The notes beneath the pieces are model-generated. The model ran no database searches. It saw only the letters and a program-made list of their open reading frames with translations, and was not told the DNA's origin. The position numbers were made by a program, and so were the translations under genes. 64,000 bases of DNA from Piscicola geometra (Eukaryota; Annelida; Clitellata; Hirudinida; Piscicolidae), in NCBI GenBank assembly GCA_943735955.1, contig OX030955.1:6931269-6995268 (forward strand), given 5' to 3'. Below, piece by piece: positions 30,604 to 41,509 of the stretch (position 1 is its first letter; each line of letters begins with the position of its first letter).

Positions 30604-31114
30604 CTTACCATTAGAAAAATATTATATAAATTAAAATATTATTATTAAATTAAGTAATTTAATTACCAGATCTTTAACAATTTAATCATAATATCAAGAA
30701 CAACTATTTGATCAATTGCGTAACATGAAATGACACGCGTAGGAATTCCCGATTGAGTTACGTAAGGCCATTCCGTTAATCTTTTGAAGCATTGTCCATG
30801 GAGATTATGTTGAGGCGTGATTTAAAGATCAGATTCTTAAATTGAAACAGCAAGATCTTATATTTTTGAAAAATACCATTGTGCTGCCATTTAAATAATT
30901 GATTTGTCTACATATTTGAATTTTATTTCGTTTACACTTTTAAGTAAAACTAACAAGGCTAACGGCGGGTAGTTGAGAAAAGTTAACTTAGTTTTATAAA
31001 TATATTTAAAAAACTTTTAAACAAGTTTCTAAGATTAATGATGTGAACTCATCTGATTAGACTTCAAATTATTTAATACCTTAAAATACTAGATTGTTCG
31101 GAAACCTATAGTGT
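30604..31114. other. Intergenic AT-rich DNA
   Basis: Upstream flank of the minus-strand AT-hook gene; no motif strong enough to call a promoter. Confidence 0.45.
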
Positions 31115-31995
31115 TCAGAAACTATCATTGACCTTACTGTTAATAAAACAATCAATCAATCAAATCAATTTCTATAGCGCTCTTTCCTTAAATTCAACTC
31201 TCTGTCTTTAATCTATAATCTCTTAGGCTTCATCTATGTTTCTCAAACTTAATCCGGATAAATTTGAACCCATATATTTCAATAAAAAATCAAAGTCTTT
31301 ACTATCCCTTCCTTCTTTAGTTTTGTCTCCCCCCTCTTCACTCTCTCTAAACCCTTCATCTTCCATTCGTAGCCTTGGTTTTATTTTCAATTCTAACTTG
31401 TTTTCAGTTCTTCAAATTCTATTTGTTTCTAAATCTTGTTATTTCCACATTCGTCGTATTAAACAGCTTCTTCCTTTTCTTGATGATCCTACTTTGCAGC
31501 TTCTTGTATCTCCTCTAGTTCTCTCCAGGATTGATTATTGCAACTCTCTTTACTATGGTCTTCCTGATACTACTTTATAAAGTCTTTTATTTTGCTGCTC
31601 GTCTTGTTGCTCGTACTCCTAAGTTTTCCCACATTTCTCCTTATCTTCGTTTGTTACATTGGTTACCTTTGAGATCTAGAGTGACTTTTAAAATATGCCT
31701 AAACATGTTTAAAATTCATAACTGTACTGCTCCAATTTATCTTTAAAATCTAATTAAACAACCCCCTAAATCTGGTCAAAGATCATCTACCTTTAAGCGT
31801 TATTTTCGTTTTCCAGTTAAACACTCTTTTGCTAAACGTGTTTTTCTTACTGTGGTCCTCTTTTATGGAATTCTTTACCCTCTTCTCTAACTTCAACTAA
31901 GTCACTCATAGCTTTCCTTCGAGGCCTGAAGACGTATTTGTTCAGCACGTGATGGCTGAGCGCTTTTGTTCACTTAGTAAAGGGCGCTATACAAA
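31115..31995 (+). mobile_element. 5'-truncated CR1/L2-like LINE, second copy
   Basis: Matches the 3' half of the copy at 13750-15235: MFLKLNPDKFEPIYFNKKS, RSLGFIFNSN, LSRIDYCNSLYYGLPDTT and LLHWLPLRSRVTFKICLNM. It ends GGGCGCTATACAAATCATTA then GTGATTGATTG. Between AAAACAA and CTCTCTG (31148-31193) it carries a reversed TCAA tail with TTTCTATAGCGCTC that copy 1 lacks at that position. Confidence 0.85.
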
Positions 31996-32291
31996 TCATT
32001 AGTGATTGATTGAACTATCATTGTTTTTTTGGACCCTTAGTTCGGACTAAAAACTATAATGTCTATGGTGGTAATCATGGCGAAAACAATAGTACTCGTA
32101 AATGAATTTATAACATCATTAATAATTTAATTCGATTAATAATTATTATTTCAAAAGATGAAATTGTAAAGCATAAATATCAAGACAAATGAATGTGTCA
32201 GAAGATAACTTTAACTGTTCGGATAAAATAATTGACAGGCACGTGTCTAATCGAATACCGAGCTACTGATACTAATTACAAAGGGCTCAGA

Positions 32292-35200
32292 CTAATTTCT
32301 GTTAGGCGCATTGGTGGTCGAACGTCTGTCGACCGGGAAAGAAGTCTGTGGAAAAGCATGAGGGTTAGTGAAGACTACAATCTTGCTTTCTACACAGACA
32401 CTCACTCACTCACTCACACACACTCACTCACTCACACACACTCACTCACTCACACACACTCACTCACTCACACGCACACTCACTCCTACACAGACACACA
32501 CATACACACACTTTGGGACGGGGTATCTTGGCTAGCAGGGCAGCCACCTCCTTCTTCTCATCGTATCCCTTCCACAACTCATACAAACACATCATCTCCT
32601 TCGTTATCTCTATCAACTGTCGTGTTGTTGTTTGTTTGTCTGTTTGTTTGCTTGCTTGTTTGCTTACTTCATTTGTATTCAATTGTTATTGTTGTCAATA
32701 GTAATAATTTTGCATCATTGCATAAAGTTTGGATATTGGATAACAGAATAGGCAGATTGAATGATGAATGAGAGATGCATGAGTGTTGAGAGGAGGAATG
32801 ATTGAGAAATAGATTATGGATGAGTGAGGGATGGATGGATGGATGGATGGATGGATGGATAGGAGACCACCTTATCCATGTCGACGTGCAGCTCGACAAA
32901 CCACTGCTTGTGGTCTTTGTTCAGAATCACTGAGGCCATGTGCAGAGCAGCTGATGATGATGATGTTGGTGACGATGATGATGATGACGATGATGATTAT
33001 GGTAACGATGACGATGATGGTGACAATGACGATGATGATGATGATAGAGATAGTGATGATTATAAAGGTAGTGAGTATGATTATGATGATGACGGTGGTG
33101 ATTATGATTATGGTGATAGTGATGATGGTGACTGAAATAGCCCCCACCATCAGCACTGCCACCCCCTCACAACCACCCTATAAAGTACCTAATGCGATCA
33201 TATAGGGAGGGTATAGAAGGGGCAAGTCTGTACGTAAGCTGTCGTTTATAATGCGCCTATGGTGGTGGTGGTGATGATAGTAGTGGAGATTGATAATGAT
33301 GGTGATGATAGTAGTGGAGATTAATAATGATGGTGATGATAGTAGTGGAGATTGATAATGATGGTGATGATAGTAGTGGAGATTGATAATGATGGTGATG
33401 ATAGTAGTGGAGATTGATAATGATGGTGATGATAATAATAATGATGATGATGATGATGATAAATACTCTAAACTTAATATTTTTTATATTAGGATAAGAA
33501 TATCATAACTTATTGTCCTCATCATAGAAGATCTGATTAGAAACAAAGCGACCAGAATGAGTTTTTTTTCATGGTCTATATCGTTCACAGCCTGACAGAC
33601 GCAGGCCATGTTACAATAGTTCTGAGAACCATGGTCTTATGCGCCAGAGACGCCATTCCACACTACGTACACATCTTTCAATGCATACGTCGCAAACACC
33701 GCATCATATACACTAGGTATATGATAGTTCAAGGTTGCTTGTCAGGGATTCGAACAGACAGCCTTTGAGTTGCAAGTCCGACGTCTACCATCTAAGCCAT
33801 CTCCGCTCCCCAGTTTGATACGGTATTATGCAAGAAAGAAAAAAGCATCACAGACAATATAATAAATAAATAAAATATTAAAACTAATAAATGGAAGAGG
33901 ATGGATGGATGGAAGATGGATGGAAGAGGATGAATGGAGGAGGATGAACAAAAAAAAACGAATGAAAGACAGGCACCAAGCCATGTTCTGCAGGGCTGTG
34001 TCGTGGTCGAGGTCTTGGATGTAGAGGAGGAGGGAGCGGTAGGGGTGGTAGGTGATGAGGCTGCAGTCCTGGAGAGATGGTGATGAGGAAGTAAGCCAAA
34101 TGGAGAGGGGTGGAAGAGAGATAGTGGAGATGTAGATGAGGGGGTGAAAGAGAGATAGTGGGGATGTAGGTGAGGGGGTGGAAGAGAGATAGTGGGGATG
34201 TAGGTGAGGGGGTGGAAGAGAGATAGTGGAGATGTAGGTGAGGGGGTGGAAGAGAGATAGTGGGGATGTAGGTGAGGGGGTGGAAGAGAGATAGTGGGGA
34301 TGTAGGTGAGGGGGTGGAAGAGAGATAGTGGGGATGTAGGTGAGGGGGTGGAAGAGAGATAGTGGGGATGTAGGTTAGGGGGTGGAAGAGAGATAGTGGG
34401 GATGTAGGTGAGGGGGTGGAAGAGAGATAGTGGGGATGTAGGTGAGGGGGTGGAAGAGAGATAGTGGGGATGTAGGTGAGGGGGTGGAGGAGAGATAGTG
34501 GGGATGTAGGTGAGGGGGTGGAAGAGAGATAGTGGGGATGTAGGTGAGGGGGTGGAAGAGAGATAGTGGGGATGTAGGTGAGGGGGTGGAAGAGAGATAG
34601 TGGGGATGTAGGTGAGGGGGTGGAAGAGAGATAGTGGGGATGTAGGTGAGGGGGTGGAGGAGAGATAGTGGGGATGTAGGTGAGGGGGTGGAAGAGAGAT
34701 AGTGGGGATGTAGGTGAGGGGGTGGAAGAGAGATAGTGGGGATGTAGGTGAGGGGGTGGAAGAGAGATAAAGGGGATGTAGGTGAGATGGAGTAGTGAGT
34801 GGTTTTGGAGAAGAAGGTGTGGTGTAGAAAGGATCGATGATTGGTGGGAAGAATGCACACTTGGTGGGTGTGCTTTTAGAGCCATATTGTTCAGATAATT
34901 TGAAAAACACCCTTTTTCCACAGTCACAACTACCAAACGACTAGGCACACCTTACAACCCACCCAATCACCCCCCCCTCACCAACCATCCACCCCCCCCC
35001 CCCTCACCAACCCTCCACCCCCCCCCCACTCACCAACCCTCCACCCTCCACCACCCCCCCACTCACCATATCCTCCATGAGGTAGAACTCACACTCGAGG
35101 ATCTGTGGCATGCGGTAAGGAAACTCGTGCTGGTATGCGTGCGAGAACTTCGACCTTACTAGCAGAAGAGGGAGGAGGGAGGAGGGAGGAGAGAGGAGGG

Positions 35201-36660
35201 AGGAGAGAGGAGGGAGGAGGGAGGAGAGAGGAGGGAGGAGGAAGGAGGAAGGAGGGAGGAGGGAGGAGGGAGGAAGGAAGAGGGAGGAGGGAGAAGGGAG
35301 GAGAGAGGAGAAAGGAGGGAGGAAGGAGGAGGGAGGAGGGAGGAGGGAGGAGAGAGGAGGGAGGAGAGAGGAGGGAGGAGGGAGGAGGGAGGAGGGAGGA
35401 GAGAGGAGGGAGGAGGGAGGAGAGAGGAGGGAGGAGAGAAGAGGGAGGAGAGAGGAGGGAGGAGGGAGGAGGGAGGAAGGAAGAGGGAGGAGGGAGAAGG
35501 GAGGAGGGAGAAGGGAGGAGAAAGGAGGGAGGAGGGAGGAGAGAAGAGGGAGGAGGGAGGAGGGAGGAGGGAGGAGAGAGGAGGGAGGAGAGAGGAGGGA
35601 GGAGAGAGGAGGGAGGAGAGAGGAGAGAGGAGGGAAGAGGGAGGAGGGAGGAGAGAGGAGGGAGGAGAGAGGAGGGAGGAGGGAGGAGAGAGGAGGGAGG
35701 AGGGAGGAGAGAGGAGGGAGGAGGGAGGAGAGAGGAGGGAGGAGGGAGGAGAGAGGAGGGAGGAGAGAGGAGGGAGGAGGGAGGAGAGAGGAGGGAGGAG
35801 GGAGGAGGGAGGAGGGAGGAGAGAGGAGAGAGGAGAGAGGAGGGAGGAGGGAGGAGGGAGGAGGGAGGAGAGAGGAGGGAGGAGAGAGGAGGGAGGAGGG
35901 AGGAGAGAGGAGGGAGGAGGGAGGAGGGAGGAGAGAGGAGGGAGGAGGGAGGAGAGAGGAGGGAGGAGAGAAGAGGGAGGAGGGAGGAGAGAGGAGAGAG
36001 GAGGGAGGAGGGAGGAGGGAGGAGAGAGGAGGGAGGAGAGAGGAGGGAGGAGGGAGGAGGGAGGAGAGAGGAGAGAGGAGGGAGGAGGGAGGAGAGAGGA
36101 GGGAGGAGAGAGGAGGGAAGAGGGAGGAGATAGAAGGGAGGATGGAGGAGGAAGGAGGGAGGAGAGAGGAGAGAGGAGGGAGGAGAAAGGAGGGAGGAGG
36201 GAGAAGGGAGGAGGGAGGAGAGAGGAGAGAGGAGGGAGGAGAGAGGAGGGAGAAGGGAGGAGGGAGGAGGGAGGAGAGAGGAGGGAAGAGATAGAATGGA
36301 GGAGGGAAGAGGGAGGAGGAAGGAGGGAGGAGGGAGGAGGGAGGAGATAGAAGGGAGGAGGGAGGAGATAGAAGGGAGGAGGGAGGAGGAAGGAGGAAGG
36401 AGGGAGGAGGGAGGAGAGAGGAGGGAGGAGAGAGGAGGAAAGAGGGAGGAGAGGCGGGATGAAAAGATGGAGAAAAGATGGGTGAAATGAAAAAAGAAGA
36501 GATGGAAGAGAAGGACGAAAAGGATGAATGAGAGGAAGAAGGAAGTGAAAGATGGATGTAAGGAAGAAAAAGAGGGTCAAGAAGAAATAATGAGAAGAGA
36601 GAATGGTGATGATGTCTGAGATAGGTTGACAAAGAAGAAGTGAAGAGAGACTGGTTAAAC

Positions 36661-36733
<73 letters not shown>

Positions 36734-36734
36734 G

Positions 36735-36787
<53 letters not shown>

Positions 36788-38484
36788 GTCATCATCATCA
36801 TCATCATCATCATCATCAACACTCACAAACTTGTTGACAACAGGCAGTCATCCTTGAGTTGGAAACCACTCCAAACTCCTGAGGGTGACATGAAAGTGGT
36901 GATAATGATGATTTTTAAACAATCTAAACTGATTATCATGAAATTTTAAGTTTTTATTTTTGTTGTGCATAACTTTTAAAATCCCTGAAAATGATTTTCG
37001 ATTTAAAATAAGAAGACTGAAAGAGAAAAAAGTGACCTGGGAAACTAGATGGCTATACATCAGCATCATCATCATCAACACCATCATTATCATCATCAGC
37101 AAGAACGCCATCATTATCAAGATACCTACATCGACTTTGGATGCAAGGAAGATGCATGTGGGAGCCATCAAGAGGGGGTCGATGCATTTGAGAGGATTAC
37201 TGAATGAGTGGGTGAATTGATTAGTTCAGTTAATGAATTGATGAATGGATGGATTGATGAATGCGTGGGTGAATTGATTAGTTTAGTTAATGAATTGATG
37301 AATGGATGGATTGCTGAATGGGTGGGTGAATTGATTAGTTTAGTTAATGAATTGCTGAATGGGTGGGTGAATTGATTAGTTTAGTTAATGAATTGCTGAA
37401 TGGGTGGGTGAATTGATTAGTTTAGTTAATGAATTGATGAATGGGTGGGTGAATTGATTAGTTTAGTTAATGAATTGCTGAATGGGTGGGTGAATTGATT
37501 AGTTTAGTTAATGAATTGATGAATGGGTGGGTGAATTGATTAGTTTAGTTAATGGATTGATGAATGGGTGGGTGAATTGATTAGTTTAGTTAATGAATTG
37601 ATGAATGGGTGGGTGAATTGATTATTTTAGTTAATGAATTGAAGAATAATGGATTGATGAATGCGTGAGTGAATTGATTAGTTTAGTTAATGAATTGATG
37701 AATAATGGATTGATGAATGTGTGGGTGAATTGATTAGTTTAGTTAATGAATTGATGAATAATAGATTGATGAATGGATAAAGTTAATTGATAAATAGATC
37801 AAATGAATTGATAAATGGATTAATTGAATGGATGAAGTGAATGCATAAACAGCTGCAGTCAAACCGAGCATAGAATCTCTTGAAGTAGATCGTTGCCGTG
37901 GCAATCACTTGTTGTCGCATCTTCAAGTTCTCACCTATCACCTGGATCACTGGACCAGTGGTGCTTCGTTTAGTACCGAAAAGAGCTTGGTTACTAATAA
38001 AATACCTTCTTGTTACTTTATGATTTATTTTGAAACATTTATTATGTTTTTAAATTTGGCCAGAGCACATCTGTTGTTTCTATGAAAGATATTTTTGGTT
38101 TCTTGAACTTTCTAAGTTGATAACTCTTCAGCCTGAAGCATTATTGCATTTTTATGAAAACATTCGACGACTCACAATTTGCAAAAAACATGAAGATCTT
38201 TTGATACTCGTCTGCTGTCAAGACAGCCAGATCTTCTTGCCTTTCCCTCATTAGGTCTGCCCTGTCCAAGAGCCATTGTTGACTGGGATGTTGAGTGGAG
38301 GTTAAAATTATATTTGGAGATTTTTAAAATATCAAGAAAATATTTGTAATTGTAATTTTGAAGTTATTAAAAATGTGTTCATAAGATTTTGTATTAGATA
38401 AAATTGAAGTAAATTGAAAAATCTTATATATAAAATTATTAAAAAAACTTACTAATGGCTACTATGCCAATAATTTCCAGCCAT
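32292..38484 (-). CDS. CCNC: Cyclin C, complete
   Basis: Eleven exons (minus): 38484-38453, 38282-38176, 37949-37865, 37199-37130, 36878-36827, 35158-35067, 34068-33977, 33256-33189, 32950-32871, 32616-32512 and 32345-32292. All junctions keep phase; 278 residues (human 283). It starts MAGNYWHSSHYQQWLLDRAD, then has MRQQVIATATIYFKRFYAR, the cyclin box LMAPTCIFLASKVDEFGVVS, FSHAYQHEFPYRMPQILECE, LITYHPYRSLLLYIQDLDHD, RTDLPLLYPPYMIALAALHM, KDHKQWFVELHVDMDKLIEI and a short divergent tail ending NAPNRN. Cyclin C pairs with CDK8/19 in the Mediator kinase module and also has a stress role at mitochondria. The ATG is chosen by the conserved MAGN-W start and the GTAAGT donor after it. Most introns are filled by tandem repeats and one by a SINE, yet the coding sequence is intact. 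A 2-kb palindromic element begins about 90 bp upstream of the ATG. Confidence 0.95.
32829..32860. repeat. (GGAT)n in CCNC intron 9
   Basis: Eight GGAT units, ending about 10 bp from the donor of the exon 32950-32871. Confidence 0.85.
33262..33470. repeat. 31-bp minisatellite in CCNC intron 7
   Basis: Five to six copies of GATGGTGATGATAGTAGTGG plus AGATTGATAAT, starting six bases from the acceptor of the exon at 33256. Confidence 0.85.
33561..33815 (-). mobile_element. tRNA-derived SINE, copy A
   Basis: On the minus strand: GGGGAGCGGAGATGGCTTAG with A box TGGCTTAGATGG, B box TGTTCGAATCC, a unique body and a terminal A-run (T-run at about 33562-33569 on the plus strand). The body is about 90% identical by eye to the element at 48552-48799. 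It lies in CCNC intron 7. Confidence 0.85.
34115..34785. repeat. 34-bp minisatellite in CCNC intron 6
   Basis: About 19 nearly identical 34-bp units built on TGGGGATGTAGGTGAGGGGG and TGGAAGAGAGATAG. The three long frames on the minus strand (His/Pro/Leu/Ser repeats, 350-370 residues) come from it because the unit lacks stops. Confidence 0.95.
35160..36470. repeat. 1.3-kb homopurine/homopyrimidine array in CCNC intron 5
   Basis: GAGGGAGGA and GAGAGAGGA units fill the intron up to the acceptor of exon 35158. In the transcript sense this is an almost pure C/U tract. Long Arg/Glu/Gly and Ser/Leu/Pro frames through it are artefacts. Confidence 0.95.
36661..36819. repeat. (ATC)n in CCNC intron 5
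   Basis: About 52 CAT triplets lie within 10 bp of the donor of the exon 36878-36827. Confidence 0.95.
37201..37790. repeat. 41-bp minisatellite in CCNC intron 3
   Basis: About 13 units of GGGTGGGTGAATTGATTAGT plus TTAGTTAATGAATTGATGAAT, starting two bases from the acceptor of the exon at 37199. Confidence 0.9.
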
Positions 38485-38569
38485 AATAACATTGATTCAA
38501 AAACAATGAAGCATTTCCCCTCAGTTTCAACGGGATGGCTTAGCTTAGAAACGGTACTCATTACTTATG

Positions 38570-40540
38570 CAAATGATATTAACGATTGACATAGATAAAA
38601 TTTCAATGTTTAAATAGCTGTATGGTAATAAAACGGTAATGCTAACAGGCAAAATAAAATATTTTAAATTAATAGTTTAGTTTAGGGAGTTAAACCACGC
38701 AGATCTTTTCACCTCTATAATGGTTTATTTTAAAAAATAATAATAAAAGAATATATAAAATAAAAAAAACACATATATGTCTAATAATAAATATTATATA
38801 AAAATATATACATATTTATGTGTATGTATATAAATAATATTTTACTATGATGTCATAGTCGCACTTATAGTTGTACATCATGCGATGGTTTTCCCAGTAT
38901 TTATCTAATTTTATTTTAAATTTATCAGTATTTTCAGCTTTTACGATCTCATCAGGCAAGCTATTCCAAACTGTTACCACTCTATGTGTGTAAAATGTTT
39001 TTCTTGCATTCTTTTGGCACTGTTCTTTGGATAATTTAGATGAATTTCCTCTTGATTGCCTTGTATTAAGTGTGAAAATATCTTCCGCTATTTTTCCGTC
39101 ATATTTATTATTAAGTATTTTATAGGTTTCGATCATGTCTCCTCGAAGTTTAGGGAGCTAAAAAGCACGCAGATCTTTTGACCTCTATAATATTACTAGT
39201 AAAACATTTTGCTGATGACTTTTATTGCTCTGACCAAAAATATAAAGCTGAAACTTTTTTATTAAACAATTTCACATATTTTTGCTTTTTTATAATATTT
39301 TTAGTTTAAAAAAGTGGTTCCACCTATTTTTTAGGATTACGATGGATTCGGTAATTGTTTATGTATATAAATAGGAATAACAATTTAAATAATTTTAATG
39401 TGAACAGATTTGACATTACTGAGTAAAATTATTATTAATTAGTTAAAGAACTATCCATAAAAGAAGTAAAGAAGCCTTATTTATTGTTCATTTTACGATA
39501 TATCTCGTCTCAGTTTGCCGAAATATATACCAGATTTGACATTACTGAGTTAAATTATTATTAATTACCCAAAAAATTATTTGTTAAAGAAGTAAAGAAG
39601 CCTTAGTTATTGTTCATTTAACGATATATCTCGCCTCAGATAGTTTCTCGAAAGGTAAAATAATTTGGCCGCTCTTTGTTATTGTTAGAAACCAAACATC
39701 AGCTGATTCAAAAGATAAATAAACAGTGCCTTCAGCTGTTTTTATATTGCTTTGTCTATGCTTCCGAGTACCGTTTCCAAGATATCCCCTTTTGCCTACT
39801 GTGGTCCTTTTTTGGGGATACTTTGGAAAGCGTACTCGGAAGCATAGACATAGCAATATAAAAACAGCTGATGGCAATGTTTATTTATTTCTTGAATCAG
39901 CTGATTGTTGGTTTCTAACAATAACAAGAAGCGGCCATGTTATTTTAGATTTCGGCAAACTATCCGAGGCGAGATATATCGTAAAATGAACAATAACTGA
40001 GACTTCTTTTACTTCTTTTTTTTTTTTACATATTTTTAAAAAAGTTATATGATAGTTCACGATATATATTTCGGCAAACTATCTGAGGCGAGATATATCG
40101 TAAAATGAACAATAAATGAGGCTTCTTTACTTCTTTTACGAATAATTTTTTGAGTAATTAATAATAATTTTACTCAGTAATGTCAAATCTGGTATATATT
40201 TCGGCAATCTATCTGAGGCGAGTAATATCGTTAAATGAACAATAAATAAGGCTTCTTTACTTCTTTTTAGAATACTTTTTTGAGTAATTAATAATAATTT
40301 TACTCAGTAATGTCAAATCTGTTCACATTGAAATTGAAATTATTCACATAAAAATAAGTCAAAAGATCTGCGTGGTTTTTAACTCTCTAAACTAAACTAA
40401 TAGGAGAAAAAATCTTATTAATTTAAAGTATTTTATTTTGCGTGTTAGCAATACCGTTTTATATCCATACAGCGATTTAAACATAGGAAAGTTGTCAATT
40501 TCAATCGTTAATCTCATTTGCAACATTATGAGTACGATTT
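38570..40540. mobile_element. 2-kb palindromic (foldback-type) element upstream of CCNC
   Basis: The outer ends mirror each other: CAAATGATATTAACGATTG and ATGTTTAAATAGCTGTATGG near 38570-38630 reappear inverted near 40490-40530, and GTTTAGGGAGTTAAACCACG (about 38685) reappears inverted at about 40360-40395. The core (about 39589-39790 against 39806-40015) is a hairpin of 200-bp arms around a short spacer, so two frames on opposite strands (39614-39877 and 39726-39989) encode almost the same 87 residues. The arms also contain repeated blocks of about 155 bp. The left arm is longer because a LINE fragment sits in it. Confidence 0.75.
38825..39139 (-). mobile_element. LINE C-terminal fragment
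   Basis: Minus-strand frame with MIETYKILNNKYDGKIAEDI, THRVVTVWNSLPDEIVKA and FKIKLDKYWENHRMMYNYK, the typical C-terminus of RTE/CR1-type reverse transcriptases (VVNVWNSLP...FK..LDKYW). Intact over 106 codons but only the 3' end. Both flanks carry the same TTTAGGGAG..CACGCAGATCTTTT block of the palindromic element. Confidence 0.75.
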
Positions 40541-40866
40541 TAAAAGTAAACCCTTTTTTGTTGGCAAAGACTTCTCCTTCACCCTCTTTCGCAGCCTCGG
40601 CACCAGTAGCAAGACAGAAAATTGAGAAAAATGATGATTGTGTTTTGAGGATGATGTGGTGATGATTGTGCTGTGGTATGAGTGTTGGTATTGTGGTGAT
40701 GAAAGAATTTTTTATTTATGGTGATAGTGATTTTTTGGCGGTGATTGTCACGGTGGGGTGGGTGAGGTTGGATTATTGAGGTTGATTGTGTGTTTATATA
40801 TATATTTTAATTTATATATATACATATATTGGTAATGGTCTAAAAACCGTTTTATTTAACAAATTT

Positions 40867-40935
40867 ATTTGAAGAGCGCCTTTGTTCACTTAGTAAAGGG
40901 CGCTATACAAATCATTAGTGATAGTGATTGATTTG
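40867..40935 (+). mobile_element. LINE 3'-end remnant
   Basis: TTTGTTCACTTAGTAAAGGG, CGCTATACAAATCATTAGTG and an ATTG-type tail are the same as the last 60 bp of the LINE at 31115-31995, with nothing of the coding part. Confidence 0.7.
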
Positions 40936-41085
40936 TGGGATACTTTGGAAATTGTACTCCGAAGCATAGACAGAGCAATATAAAAACAGCTGATGGCAAT
41001 GTTTATTTATTTATTGAATCAGCTGATTGTTTGTTTCTAACAAATTCAAGAGCGCTCAAGTGATTAGTGACTGATTGATTGATTG

Positions 41086-41155
41086 TGTGGGAATCGAACC
41101 CACAACCTATGGCTATGGGCCGCCATTCGTTTACCAGTCGGCCACTCATGCACCA
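41086..41155 (-). mobile_element. tRNA-like SINE head
   Basis: Minus strand: GGTGCATGAGTGGCCGACTGGT (A box TGGCCGACTGG) and B box GGTTCGATTCC about 45 bp later, followed by CAATCAATCAATCA. The 3' bases cannot pair with the 5' GGTGCAT, so this is not a working tRNA. The (CAAT)n and an adjoining GAGCGCTCTT resemble the LINE tails nearby. Confidence 0.55.
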
Positions 41156-41427
41156 ACAAGAGGCTATGCATTAATTAAAATTTCGTTACAGAGTTATCTC
41201 AGAATGGAATAAATGGTTTAATAATTAAAGTTTAATTGCTTTATATGTTTTTATGAATATTTATGTTATTGAACTTTTTTCAATTTCTTAAAAGTAAATC
41301 TATAATTTTTTTATATTGACAATAATTTATTTTATTTAGTCTTTTTGGTTCAATCCCTTTTCTAAGCCGCTCGTTCATCTATGATATATTTATGATATAA
41401 TTATAATATAATATAGATTCTATATTG

Positions 41428-41480
41428 TTCAATAAATCAATCAATCACTTCTTATTTTTATAGCGCCCTTTTCTCTTGTT
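41428..41480 (-). mobile_element. Reversed LINE tail next to a start codon
   Basis: AATCAATCAATCAC followed by TTTTTATAGCGCCCTTT is the reverse complement of the GCGCTATAAAAA + ATTG 3' end. It ends about 30 bp before the ATG at 41510. Confidence 0.6.
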
Positions 41481-41509
41481 CTCTAAATATTCATAAAATT
41501 ATTAGAACT

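Noticed and set aside
32831..33205. Plus-strand Met- and Asp-rich frames
   Set aside because: They are readings of GAT arrays in cyclin C intron 8 and antisense to conserved exons at 32950-32871 and 33256-33189.
33792..34948. Three long minus-strand frames of His/Pro/Leu/Ser repeats (up to 372 codons)
   Set aside because: They are readings of the 34-bp minisatellite in cyclin C intron 6; all three frames lack stops because the unit does.
35004..36826. Frames of 340-555 codons on both strands, Arg/Glu/Gly- or Ser/Leu/Pro-rich
   Set aside because: They are readings of the purine/pyrimidine array in cyclin C intron 5; only the 31-residue segment at 35158-35067 is a real exon.
39614..39989. Two 87-codon frames on opposite strands with almost the same protein
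   Set aside because: This results from the palindrome core; no ribosome-entry context, homologue or splice signal supports a gene.
41086..41155. Functional tRNA gene
   Set aside because: A and B boxes are present, but the 5' and 3' ends cannot form an acceptor stem and the downstream sequence is retroposon tail.
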